Notes: a model not told the origin generated them from the letters alone. Counted from the first letter of the stretch, positions 8,818 to 18,604 are shown. The stretch is 31,938 nucleotides of DNA from Cerioporus squamosus (GCA_022592435.1 JABYQS010000316.1:1-31938); one strand, 5' to 3'. Translations and numbers: made by a program.

Positions 8818-11397
8818 CCAGATCGGCAACAGCACGCCCACGTGATGGGCGCGACCGGCGCGTCACCACGTCGCGCGCTTTCTCTTCCCTCTTACGTCTA
8901 CCAATGCCATGCCATACTCCCGCCCAGCGCACAATACATCCAGTTCCTAGTTACCCTCTCGATGCCTGCTCCTCGTCTCGATCGTCAGCGACGCTATGTA
9001 TGCTCGTGCACCGAATGCAAGAACGACCCAAACTGCAAGCAGCGCAAGGAGACCATCAAGGCCCATCTCGAGCACGATCGCCGTGACGCAAGACACCTCC
9101 CCAGTCAGGATCAAGACGTATATGCGCAGGGAGGTGGAAGAGCCGGGGAGGAGCAGGAAGAAGAGCAGGAAGAGGAAGAGGAGCAGGAGGTCTGTGTCCG
9201 TGTGAGCGGCGACTCGGGGAGTGCTGGAGATGGACTGGTGGAGGGCAACATGGATATCGTCGATCCCCAAGCTCAGGAGGTGCAACAAGAGCACCCCTCT
9301 TCTCCCGCTCTCTCGCTGTCTGGCAGCGATGCTTTTGGCTCTCAGGATGGCTTGGACTTCGACTACTTGGGTGGTCTAAATCTGGAGCTGGACTATGTCG
9401 ACGACTTCGGTGACTTTGACCCCCAGGAAGCTGCTGCAGGCGAGGCCGACCAGGACGCTGACGACAACATGGACCCCCGGGCCTCTCCCATCTCCATGGG
9501 CAGCTGGGATGACGACAGAGCTGGCAGGGCAATGTGGCTAGACAACGAGCAAGACGACGTCGGGGATGGACACCAACATGGAGATGAGCGCATGAACGGG
9601 CACCCAGATGACGGCCAAGGTGAGTATGAGGATGAAGATCAGGAGGACAAGGAGGATACGAAGGGAGACAGGGATCTGGATGAGAGCGGGGGCGACGACG
9701 AAGAGGCAGACGAGGACAACAATCACGACCATGCGGACGACGCAGAGAAGGAGGACGACATTATCGACATTGAGGACGATGACCCGCTGTGTGCCCGCTT
9801 GGATAAGCTGTGCGTGGGCGGCGACGAGCCGCGCTACGAAGCTGGACGGCGTCCTCCTGCATTCACCGAACACCCTCTCATCCGACGGGCCTATGTCCAG
9901 GCCTTCGTAGCCTCCACACTCCATGGCGCGACAACAGACGGCGTCCAGCATATGCTCAAGAGTGCGCGCTCACAGCTCGCGTCATGCTCTCGCTACACTG
10001 GTGGCTCTGACATACCCGGGCTCGACGACATGGCTGTGACCTTGCGCACCGTCGAACGGCGATTAGGCCTCGATCCAGATGAGATCATCACGTACTTCTT
10101 TGTGTGCGACATCTGCTGGGACATACATACCCCTTCTGAGCTTGACGAGCTTGACGATGGCTTCTGCGTCTGTGAGGACTGCGAGGGGCGCCTCTATACG
10201 GTCAAGAGCTATGGAGATGGTTCGAAGCGACGCGTTCCGGTCAAGGTCGTCCCAGCGACTTCTCCTCAGGAGTGGATACGACGACTAGTGCGGCGCCCGG
10301 GCAAGCTAGCGGAACTCAATCAATGGCGACAAGGGCCCTCGGATGAACCTGGCGAGGAGGCTCCAATCGGCTTCGATGACTGGGCTGGCTCTCTGGATGA
10401 GGACTTCCGCATGTACGACATCACGGATGGCTGGGGCTGGAGGTCTGTCCAGGCCGGTTTGAAGCGTCGTCAAGGCAAGCAGTATGCAAATGAATGGCAA
10501 GACGTCGACGTCAATGAGCTCGATCAGCGCTTCGTCGCGCTTCCAAACGGCTTACTGCTCCAAATGAACTTGGACTGGTGTGTGCTCAATGTGCCTGTCC
10601 TTTCTGAGGCCGATACTGACATTGCGCACAGGTTTCGGGCTATGAAACGAGGCAACTATTCTGTCGGTGCAATCTATCTCACTGTCTGCAATAACCCGCG
10701 ATCGAAACGCTACCTGCGCGAAGAGACCTGCCTCCTTGCCGTCATCCCAGGACCGGAAGAACCTTCGCTCGAGCAGCTTAACAATATCCTTGGACTACTC
10801 ATTCCCGACTTCCTGGAGCTGTACCAAGGTATGTACTTGCTGCAATTGAGTGACACTGTCATTGCGCCATTACTGACGATGGTATGCTGCAACTTCTAGG
10901 CGTCATGATGCAAGTCTCGGACGAGGAGGAAGCGGAAGTCAACGCTCTCCTGTACATCAACACGTCTGACTTGCCGGCATCCCGCAAAGCCGCCGGACTT
11001 CGCTCGCATTCCTGCCACCTCTTCATGTGCACCATCTGCTACCAGCCAATGCAATCGCTGACAGACCCAAAATGCTTTGATGCTGACAGTACGTGTCAGT
11101 TCTTCGAGACGTATGCGATGCTCCGGGCTCACTATGCACGTCAGATGTCAAGCTGCGCAAAGAGACGCGCTTCTTGAAGTGGGCCTTCCGCGCCAAGAAC
11201 GCGTCCACTTCGGAACGTGAGGAGATCGCGGAAGAACACGGTGTTCGCTGGTCGGCACTGGACGATCTTCCGGAGTGGTGGCCGTCAAGCTGCTCCCCGC
11301 TTGATTCCATGCACGGTCTCTATCTCGGTATGCTTTCGTATGCTGTCCATATTCCTCTCGCTCACATGTGTCACAGGGGAAACTAAACATGTCTCTC

Positions 11398-11402
11398 AAG
11401 GC
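11398..11402. repeat. Target-site duplication, left copy (AAGGC)
   Basis: AAGGC directly abuts the left LTR and is repeated exactly at 12891-12895. Five base pairs is the usual duplication for LTR retrotransposons. Confidence 0.9.
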
Positions 11403-11632
11403 TGTTGGAACAAGCGGTCGTTCCGGGGTGTAGCAGGGAGCCCGCGTCGCAAACGCGCGGGGAATTCGATAGCAAGGGGAAACTATATGTACGTAGCTAC
11501 CATCGCGATAAGTCCGCGATCGGGATGATAAGCAGTGCGCGGCGCGAGCGCACCGGCTTGCCCGACGCTCGACGCCCGACGCACCGCGTGCCAGCCGAGC
11601 CGCCCATTGAAACTCGCCCAATAACGTCAATA
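11403..11632 (-). repeat. LTR, left copy (3' LTR in element orientation)
   Basis: The 230-bp sequence begins TGTTGGAACA and ends AACGTCAATA on the plus strand, and I found no difference from the copy at 12661-12890. In element orientation the ends are TATTG...CAACA, so the 5' terminal dinucleotide is TA rather than TG. Confidence 0.95.
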
Positions 11633-11634
11633 CA

Positions 11635-11641
11635 CCCCCTC
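11635..11641 (-). promoter_or_regulatory. Polypurine tract of the LTR element
   Basis: In element orientation GAGGGGG lies two bases before the 3' LTR, in the context TTGAGGGGGTG then TATTGACG. This is the expected place for the plus-strand primer of reverse transcription. Confidence 0.75.
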
Positions 11642-11670
11642 AAGCCGTGCGCGAGCGCACACCCCCTCAA

Positions 11671-12549
11671 TCACCAAGCTCCGTCAACGTCCGTGAGCTC
11701 CTCGTACGCCTCCAGGGCACCAGCCGACATAGCCGTGTTCGCACCGCCCGATGTCTTCGTCTTCCGACGGGCCGCCTCCCATTTTGCCCGCTCCGGACAG
11801 TCCTGCTTGAAGTGCCCCATCTCGTCACAGAAGTAGCACTGGACTTTCGAGCGATCGACTCTCGGCTTCTCCGAAGAGAGAGCAGCGGCAGCGACCCCAG
11901 GGTCTGCGGTGGAAGTGGGAGGGAGGTCGGACGTACTCGTCTGTCGGACTTCCTCGTTCAGGAGCCTCCGAATGACTTCTTCGAGCGTGAGCTGCTCAGT
12001 AGGGATCGAGTCGAGGGCAATGATGACAGCGTCGTACGAGGGGGGGAGACCCATGGTAATGGCGAGAATCTTGTCTTGGTCGACGACCGCGATGCCCGTC
12101 TCCTCCATCCTGAATGCCATGCTCCGGATATCGCCAATCCAAGCCTGCATCGACTGCGTGGGTTTCTTCTTCGACGTCAAGAACTGCCTCTTCATCGCCA
12201 GCTGCGTCGCGAAACCGCGAGCTTTGTGCACCTTCGCCAACATCTCCCAAATCTCCATCGGATCGCGTGACCGCATATGAGATAACTGACCGTCGTCAAC
12301 CTGCATGATCATCTCCGCCCTCGCCTCGTTCATCTTCTGCACTGATCGCTTCTTCTTCTTCTTCTCGTACTCCTCGTGCCACTGAGATGGGTCCTGGACA
12401 GCACTGTCGACCGTGATCTCGACGATGTCGTCCCACAGCCTCCGCCGGACGAGGTCGGCCTCCATGCGCATCGCCCATTCGACGTAGTTGGCATCGTTGA
12501 GCTTCGGGAAGCGACGGCTCTCGACGGTATGCGTGGTAGAATCGGACAT
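11671..12549 (-). CDS. Gag protein of the LTR element
   Basis: A 292-residue frame starts at MSDSTTHTVESRRFPKLND, about 110 nt inside the 5' LTR. The N-terminal region (NYVEWAMRMEADL, MEIWEMLAKVH, MAFRMEETG, ILAITMGLPPSYD) is the Copia-type gag domain (UBN2/Retrotran_gag_2 family). A CCHC zinc knuckle CYFCDEMGHFKQDC lies at about residues 238-251 and would bind RNA. The protein would assemble particles and package element RNA. The frame ends with a TGA about 30 bp from the polypurine tract and does not continue into a polymerase. The open frame extends upstream through the right LTR, but this ATG best fits the family start. Confidence 0.88.
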   Translation of the reverse strand: MSDSTTHTVESRRFPKLNDANYVEWAMRMEADLVRRRLWDDIVEITVDSAVQDPSQWHEEYEKKKKKRSVQKMNEARAEMIMQVDDGQLSHMRSRDPMEIWEMLAKVHKARGFATQLAMKRQFLTSKKKPTQSMQAWIGDIRSMAFRMEETGIAVVDQDKILAITMGLPPSYDAVIIALDSIPTEQLTLEEVIRRLLNEEVRQTSTSDLPPTSTADPGVAAAALSSEKPRVDRSKVQCYFCDEMGHFKQDCPERAKWEAARRKTKTSGGANTAMSAGALEAYEELTDVDGAW

Positions 12550-12660
12550 AGCAGAGGAGGGGGGGGGGGTTTCTTCAGGTGAGTTCTTCAAGGTTCTTCT
12601 GATAGGACCCGGGTGGGAACGACGCGAAGCGGAGGAAGCAAGGGCTGTACAGCGCGTTTG

Positions 12661-12890
12661 TGTTGGAACAAGCGGTCGTTCCGGGGTGTAGCAGGGAGCC
12701 CGCGTCGCAAACGCGCGGGGAATTCGATAGCAAGGGGAAACTATATGTACGTAGCTACCATCGCGATAAGTCCGCGATCGGGATGATAAGCAGTGCGCGG
12801 CGCGAGCGCACCGGCTTGCCCGACGCTCGACGCCCGACGCACCGCGTGCCAGCCGAGCCGCCCATTGAAACTCGCCCAATAACGTCAATA
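12661..12890 (-). repeat. LTR, right copy (5' LTR in element orientation)
   Basis: This 230-bp sequence reads the same as the left LTR. A CATATAG stretch inside, read in element orientation, could serve as a TATA element. The DNA just inside this LTR reads CAAACGCGCTGTACAG and does not begin with TGG, so no ordinary tRNA primer-binding site is evident. Confidence 0.95.
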
Positions 12891-12895
12891 AAGGC
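12891..12895. repeat. Target-site duplication, right copy (AAGGC)
   Basis: This is identical to 11398-11402 and directly abuts the right LTR. The transposase reading frame resumes at 12896 (CTT CTG). Confidence 0.9.
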
Positions 12896-14779
12896 CTTCT
12901 GTCGGCTGGAGGCATGTGGGTCATGCGAAGCCGCAAGGACAAGCCTCTCCAGAAGCTTGAACAGTGGCTCGAGGGTGTATGGTGGCCAAGTACAGCGGGA
13001 CGTGTTCCTAAGAATGTTCGTGCCCTGTTTGTTTTGTTGCTAGACCGCTGACATCCTGCAGATCCTCGTGTCAGGTGCCGGAAAGGCTGATCAGTGGCGC
13101 AATCTGGGCGCCGTGCTGATCCCTGGCCTGTACGAGTGCTGGCAGATCGACGGAGAGATACCCGATGCGGAGGCACCTCGCATGAACCCCAAGCAAAAGG
13201 CCGGGATCAAGGCAAAGCGTATCGCAGCTTTGGTGAATGGTCGGCGGATGGCGTACACTCCAGGCTCCAAACCCACTGTGAAAGCCGAGCCCACCGACGT
13301 GAAAGCTGAAGCTGAGGATGTGAAAGGTGACCCTGAGTATAAGGATCAGACATCCATGACGCGCAACTACCGCGAGCACTTTGACACGATATGCGAGTGG
13401 CAGAGCGCAATTCGCATCTGGAGCTCACAGTCGATCACAGTTGCCGAAGCACGCCGCGCCCAAGACTGTCACAATCGCGCGTGTCAGGCTTGGGCGCGCA
13501 TGGGCGCGCATCTCACACCCTACTTCCATCTGCTCAGCCATCTCAAGCTCTGGATCCTCCGCTATGGTCCCTTGTACGCCCAGTGGGGATTTCCCTTCGA
13601 ACAGAAGAACGGATGGCTCTCCAAGCTTCGCCACAACGGACACCAGGGCGGCGAGCTCGAGTCAACTATGCTGCGCGGTTGGATCAAGCTCGACCTCGTC
13701 TATGAACTAGTGAGCCGATCTTGATGCTTTCAATGCTTCCGCTCCTACCTGACCATGCAACACAGATTTCATGGCTGGAGAATCTTAGTGCCCAGGAGAA
13801 GACCCGAGAGGATGAAGAGTGTATACGCGACTTGAAAGAGTGCCTGAGGGGCGGCAAGAAGATGGCAAATAGTCGGGGCACACTACTGACCACTATCGCC
13901 GCGATGTCCGCACGCGACAGTGGAGGTACGTGCTAACATGCACCGGGTTCATATGATACACTGACTGCGGCGTAGAGCTGATCGTATATCCCAAGCATGG
14001 CCAAGCACAGAGCCTGCGTGGGGCCGGCCTATATCACCTCGTCTTTGCCTACCTTGCTAAACGGTGGAGAGACGATGTCACGCTCATCATGGACACGTCC
14101 TTCACGGACGATGGTTCTCCCTTCGTGGGGTTGCGCATCCCATTTTACTCTCACATTATCGTTGCAGGCATACGGTATGGTGCATCGACGAGGCCTCGTG
14201 GTGTCGGAAACCGCTATGCATACATGAATGGTCGACAAGCCGTCCAGATCGATCACATCCTCCGTATCAATTACAACACGAACGATGGCTGAGAGTTGAC
14301 CGCCGACCTGGCCATTGTGCGCCCGTTCATACCGAGCCCCGCAGCTCCTCATGTTGCATGGGCATCCCGGTATGCTCGCCATCATTTAATTATTTGATCA
14401 TGCAGCTGCACTTACATTACATTCTCCCGACAGCGCCGTGGACATCGGAACCCAGGTCTGGATGCCTGAAAAGCTCGGCAGCCCAGAGGTCATCGATGTC
14501 CGTCAATTTTCCGGCCATTTCGCACTCCACTATGTCACGTATCCGAGTCGCCCTGGCAAACGCATTTGGGCCACGATGTCACTATGTCATGTGAGTACAC
14601 TTACCTATGGAATTGTTGTTTGCTTAGAAGCGCATCCCTCCCTAGGATGACCAAGAACCTGATCACCGTGTCGACGACACCGCCGGACCCGATGATGCCT
14701 GATATGTCACACATATTGTACATGTTGGGTACAAGATGGAAGGAGACTTCATGCACCACCCGCTGTCACTTACTCTCGC

Positions 14780-16860
14780 TCACTGCTCCTGCTCCTGTCC
14801 CTCCGAGCCCTCACCGCCTCCGACCTCCGCATCGTTCTGCTGTTCCACTGCATGGTCTGCAATAAATTTTGGTGAGTCATATCCCTTGCCGTCTGCGCTC
14901 TGCAGCCACTCCATGTTGACCATGCAGCGTGGGATGAACACCTTGTTCTTCACGCGCTTGAGTCCAGGCAGCGCTGACTCCTGCCAGGACCTCGGTTCGC
15001 CTCGTCGGCGCTGATAGCGGGCCGCGCCCGCCTCATCACCATCATCGTCCTCTTGAGCGGCTTCGTCGAGTTCAATCATGGTGTCGGTCGTCTGCCAGAC
15101 ACCACGTAAGCACTGGTTTCTCCGCATGGAGCTTCACTCACTGTCTGCAGGCGCCATGCACCAGGGTGTGCGATCAAGATCTTCTGGCGCCGAGTACGCC
15201 TCGGACATGCATTCGCAGCCCCATCTCCGGGCGGCCCATCCCGATCAGACGAGTCCTCGGAGGTGCGCCGTGCTGCAGCCTCAATCTCCTCATAGCCAGA
15301 CTCGTCACTCGACTGGTATTGCGGGAGGAATTGATGATCAAACTGTGGGGTGCGTGCATCTGGCACTTTGTCGCGGACTTTGGTGCGGCGTGCTGCCTTC
15401 TACAGGAATCTGTAAGTCTTCACATCACCTCAGTTGTAGTACTGAACACGTACCTTTGTCTTACGTGCAGTGATCTTTGCCTTGTACGCTGCATCCTTCT
15501 TGGCCTTGCCATCATCGCCCCTATGCTCCCGCTCATACTTCCGCACCATCCAATCAAACGCAGTCTTCACACCCTCGCCAATCTCCGCCTGTGAGAGCTT
15601 GGCAATTTGCTCGCGCGAGAGTGTCTTCTGGTAGTCCCACCCACGCGCCTGAATGAGCAGGACGACCTTGTGAAGCCACTGATGCTTGTTCTCATCCCAG
15701 GAGCGCTCCCAGTCCGGATGGAGAACTTGCTCGCGCACAACGTCCTCCTCACCGGTCCCAATGTGCGTGACCTTCTCCTCCCAATAGACTCCGCCTCCGA
15801 CCGGGTCTGGCAACGCGGCCCCGAGCTCTATGCCCATGATGGAGTGCACGCATGCACGGATTGCACCCTACAGACTACAGTGAGTCAATGCAAATCAATG
15901 GGGAAATGCGCACACTCACCTGCAGTGAATTGTTGCGCGCTTTTCCTCCGCTTTCCACCTGTCCCTCAGCAACCCCACCCTGTTCCCCCAGGTGCATAGC
16001 GGCCGCACTTTCGAGTACGGCTGCAAGCTTGCCCTCGAACACTTCCACACGGTCGGTCAGCTCGGTGACCTCGGCCCTCAGTGCCTTGATGTGCTGTGAC
16101 TGTTTCTGTGAGTACTCGTCGAGCAACTTGATATCGTTCTGGGCGACAGTGATGTGAGTCTTCATCTCGGCTGCGCCTGTGTTCTGCAACTTCACAGCGT
16201 CCTCGAGCTGCGCCATCTTTGATTTCAAGTGCGCGAACTTGTCGCTCACGGCCTTCGCTGTCAGCCCACCCACTGATGATGTTGCCTGGTAAGTCCCAAT
16301 GCGCATGCATGTTCGGCTGCACTCACCAGAAGTATCGGCTGCTCTCGCACCCAATTGTGCCTGTCTCTGCTCTGCAGCAGCAGCAGCACCCATGCCACCG
16401 TGTCGCAGCCCACCGCTTGCTCTGCCTCCGCCGTCTCGTCCCGGTCCTCCAAGAGCCGGTGCTTTGGGGCGCGAAACAACTGGGGAGCCGGCGCGCGACG
16501 AGTCGGTGCCTGCAGTGGAACTGCGCGCCTTCTTATTCGCGCGCATGTCCACCGCCTCGGACTCGCTGGATGCGCGACGCCGGAGAGCTATTGCGCGAGG
16601 GTAAGTGGATGCTTCTCTCCAGCAGGAAGAATAGCACTCACACGTCTGTCCTTCCATAGCTCGGACTGAGGAATGTGGAAGCAGAGCACGGTCCAGGGAA
16701 AGATCCAGGAGTGTGCACCGTGGAGGTAGGGGCAGTGGTCACAGTGCGTGTGCTCACACCGGCCTGCTTTTCTCTCTCGCACTAACGAGTTGCATGTCAG
16801 CTGCGAGCGGACAGGTGCTATACTCCCATTGGCATAGAAGTGACGGAGAGCGGGATGCAC
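14780..16860 (-). CDS. Accessory protein of the DNA transposon (Cys/His cluster plus coiled coil)
   Basis: Proposed minus-strand exons are about 16860-16644, 16587-16327, 16272-15920, 15867-15454, 15399-15142 and 15091-14780, with GT-AG introns of 50-56 nt and all phases matching (about 605 codons). The first coding exon lacks an ATG and opens after a TAA, so an upstream exon is missing from this model. It contains CEHTHCDHCPYLHGAHSW, a likely metal-binding cluster. A basic Ser/Ala-rich stretch follows, then a heptad-rich coiled coil (SDKFAHLKSKMAQLEDAV through LRAEVTELTDRVEVFEGKL), then VHSIMGIELG, YWEEKV and LHPDWERSWDENKHQWLHK, and an acidic, Gln/Glu-rich tail. Such proteins recur next to basidiomycete Tnp2-type transposases. 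A DNA-binding helper role, like TnpA of En/Spm, is an analogy and not shown. Confidence 0.72.
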
Positions 16861-17118
16861 GCGTGAGAGTCCAGGTTAGGGGAACATCATTGATGGTGTC
16901 GCGCGGCGCGCATCCCTTGTGGATTGCCAGTAGCCCCGATGCTGAGGAGTGTCCGTCTCGACAACTTCTGGAGCAACCTTCATGTCCTGTGTACCAGGTA
17001 TATACATACGCTGCATGTTCATCATCTACGTGTACGGAAAAGACACGCTACTAGAAGCAGGAGGGCACCATAAGTAAGGCCTAGCAGCGCACCTCGCGAG
17101 CCCGACAAAAGAAATTGT

Positions 17119-17180
17119 AGAGAATCTGAAGAGTACTGTCCCGTACTCTATGTACTCTCGTTGGATTCTCGTGCAGAGAA
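17119..17180. repeat. Right subterminal inverted-repeat cluster of the DNA transposon
   Basis: GAGAATC (17120-17126) pairs with GATTCTC (17164-17170), and between them AGAGTAC pairs with GTACTCT, giving a nested imperfect hairpin of about 50 bp. The GAGAATC/GATTCTC pair also occurs at the left side of the element (8750 and 8809). Confidence 0.35.
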
Positions 17181-17259
17181 TGTATTGAGAGTAAGCAGAA
17201 TATGTGTGATATTCTGGAGATGGTCTAATCGAAAATGTGGCGTAACGCCCAGTGACAAC

Positions 17260-17741
17260 ATGAGTGGTAGTAAGTACGCATACGACCGTCCACATCCTTC
17301 CAAGTATTTGTTGACCTCCCTGTGGCCAGTTCTATGTTATATTCAATCTGACGCGCAATCAGTTTGTGGAACGCTCTTCGGAGCCTTTGAATCATGCTCG
17401 TCTGTCTTGCAGGAGGCTGAGGACCACCAGACTGCGGCAGATGCAGAACCTAGCTCCTGTTCTGTGATTCGAGGCCCCTGCCATTTAGTGAGTACGTTAT
17501 CTTGATGCTACAGTGCTACTATGGTATGCGCAGTACTTAAACTGATGCCATTGTCTACAGATTTCGGCGGTGGCTACACCTGTCGGATGTCCGCGGGACT
17601 TTAGTATCAATGTCTTGCATAGTGCGTACCCCGCCGTGGTCAATCTGACATCCCGCTGCCAACTTTTGACATGCAGGGAGACGTATGCCTCACTCTCCGC
17701 AGTCTGAGCAGTCACGAACAGCGGAATTACACTGCACCTGA
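17260..17741 (+). CDS. Candidate small four-exon gene, unrecognised
   Basis: Proposed exons are 17260-17269, 17330-17487, 17561-17621 and 17677-17741. The introns begin GTAAGT, GTGAGT and GTGCGT and end CAG, and the exons sum to 98 codons with matching phases and a terminal TGA. The predicted 97-residue product has no recognisable domain, contains several Cys residues and ends in a basic stretch (RRRMPHSPQSEQSR). It lies just outside the estimated right end of the transposon. Good splice signals are the only support; a decayed gene remnant or chance is quite possible. Confidence 0.25.
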
Positions 17742-18001
17742 ACACACCCGACGTGTTCGTCAGTTGTACGTGCTTTTGGGCTTATACACCTTATACTGTC
17801 CGAGTACATCCTCTCTACATGCTTCACTCTGTTCATTCGTACGGGCTCACTTAATTCACTGCTACTGGCTCAGCAGCCTACTCTCTTCGTCAGCAGGATG
17901 CGTCCGTCGCTGAGTGCGGATTGACAGGCCTCCGAGCCTATATCCTGGCTTCCCCCCCTCCGTCTCGCAAGCTCATCATTGCTGCTACCCGGGCTTCTTT
18001 C

Positions 18002-18293
18002 ATGCGCATTCTGGACCAGTCTTACTCCACGAGACGACATCTCAACCCGCTCGTCCTCAACACGCGCGCTCAATCTGCTCAACAGCCCGGAACCCGTGTC
18101 ACACCCAGGAACAACGCGACCCCCGGTCCCCGCGTCAGAGTAAGCAAGGAGACGCACGCCCGCTCTCAAGCACGCTTTGTGAGTTACTGTCCCGTAACGT
18201 TCCTTGTGATGCTCTCTCATGCAGCATAATCAGGGCACAGAGGGGCATCGTATTGCCGCTACCAGTACTTGCCTCCAAAGTTTGTCTGACTGA
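18002..18293 (+). CDS. Candidate small basic protein, two exons, unrecognised
   Basis: An open exon (18002-18178) ends at a GTGAGTTA donor. A 46-nt intron follows (ending ATGCAG), then a short exon to a TGA at 18291-18293, in matching phase (81 residues). The product is rich in Arg, Thr and Pro and has no recognisable domain. The open frame extends upstream to about 17921, so the start is uncertain. It could be an exon remnant of a longer gene that includes the candidate at 17260. Confidence 0.18.
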
Positions 18294-18604
18294 TTTGATG
18301 TCCCGACCGATTCTATGATACCTGCTGCCCTTGACTCCACCATCTTTTTTGTGGAGTCCTTGTTCGACTCTTGTTCTTCGTTGCCATACTGTTGACATCT
18401 CGGCGCTCTCTCGATCAGCCTTCAACATCACGCCATAATGGACACGCAAACTTCCTTTCGGCCGCATGATATGGTTAGTTCGCACGCCGGACGCAACAGC
18501 GGTACGCACAATCATCGCCCGTCGCATCATTATTGACACTCTTGTCCTCCGCCGACCTTCTCCTACCGCGTGCCTAACATTATTGTGGTTCCGCGCTTGC
18601 CAAG

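Larger units (their letters stand above)
11403..12890 (-). mobile_element. Gag-only LTR retrotransposon, TR-GAG-like, Copia-type
   Basis: This is a 1488-bp element with two 230-bp LTRs, a 5-bp target duplication, a polypurine tract next to its 3' LTR and one gag gene. It lies on the minus strand, so its 5' LTR is the right-hand one. No protease, integrase, reverse transcriptase or RNase H is present; the gag stop is followed almost at once by the polypurine tract and LTR. It would need enzymes from a full-length relative, as proposed for TR-GAG elements of plants. By eye the two LTRs are identical, indicating recent insertion. It sits inside exon 5 of the Tnp2 transposase, which resumes in frame after removal of the element and one target copy. 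Confidence 0.88.
8962..14702 (+). pseudogene. Tnp2-like transposase, interrupted by LTR element and by an in-frame stop
   Basis: Exons are 8962-10577, 10632-10828, 10900-11088, 11145-11327, 11377-11402 plus 12896-13015 (split by the insertion), 13062-13709, 13766-13925, 13976-14369, 14434-14590 and 14646-14702. With the insertion and one target copy removed they sum to 3747 nt, exactly 1249 codons in one frame. Family blocks are an N-terminal Cys-rich start (RRYVCSCTECKNDPNCKQRK), a long Asp/Glu-rich region (about residues 55-285), a CX2C pair region (CDICWD, CEDCEG), NYSVGAIYLTVCNNPRSKRY, RWSALDDLPEWWPSSCSPLD with MHGLYLG, LQKLEQWLEGVWWPSTAGR, YGPLYAQWGFPFE, and HIIVAGIRYG. These fit the fungal Tnp2 transposase (cut-and-paste). 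A TGA at 14290-14292 interrupts exon 8 while the frame continues coherently beyond it. The start is taken at MPAPR, where homology-like sequence begins. Confidence 0.85.
8740..17215. mobile_element. Tnp2-type DNA transposon with nested LTR element (ends approximate)
   Basis: The element contains a Tnp2-like transposase gene and a convergent accessory gene whose stop codons are 77 bp apart. This is a layout familiar from basidiomycete CACTA-like (En/Spm superfamily) elements. I could not identify terminal inverted repeats or a target duplication by eye. The ends given are set by clusters of GAGAATC/GATTCTC and TACTC motifs found outside both genes, so they are estimates. About 1.49 kb of the span is a later LTR-element insertion. 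Confidence 0.6.

Noticed and set aside
8779..8961. Upstream extension of the transposase frame to 8779
   Set aside because: The frame is open, but it starts from a GTG and has no family-like sequence before MPAPR at 8962.
11671..13176. A 501-codon minus-strand open frame covering gag, the LTR and host exon
   Set aside because: Only the part from 12549 down is gag. The rest is a chance open frame through the LTR and the antisense of the transposase.
16286..16326. A 41-nt intron in the accessory gene
   Set aside because: It would shift the coiled-coil frame. The 54-nt version ending at 16273 keeps the frame and uses an equally good acceptor.
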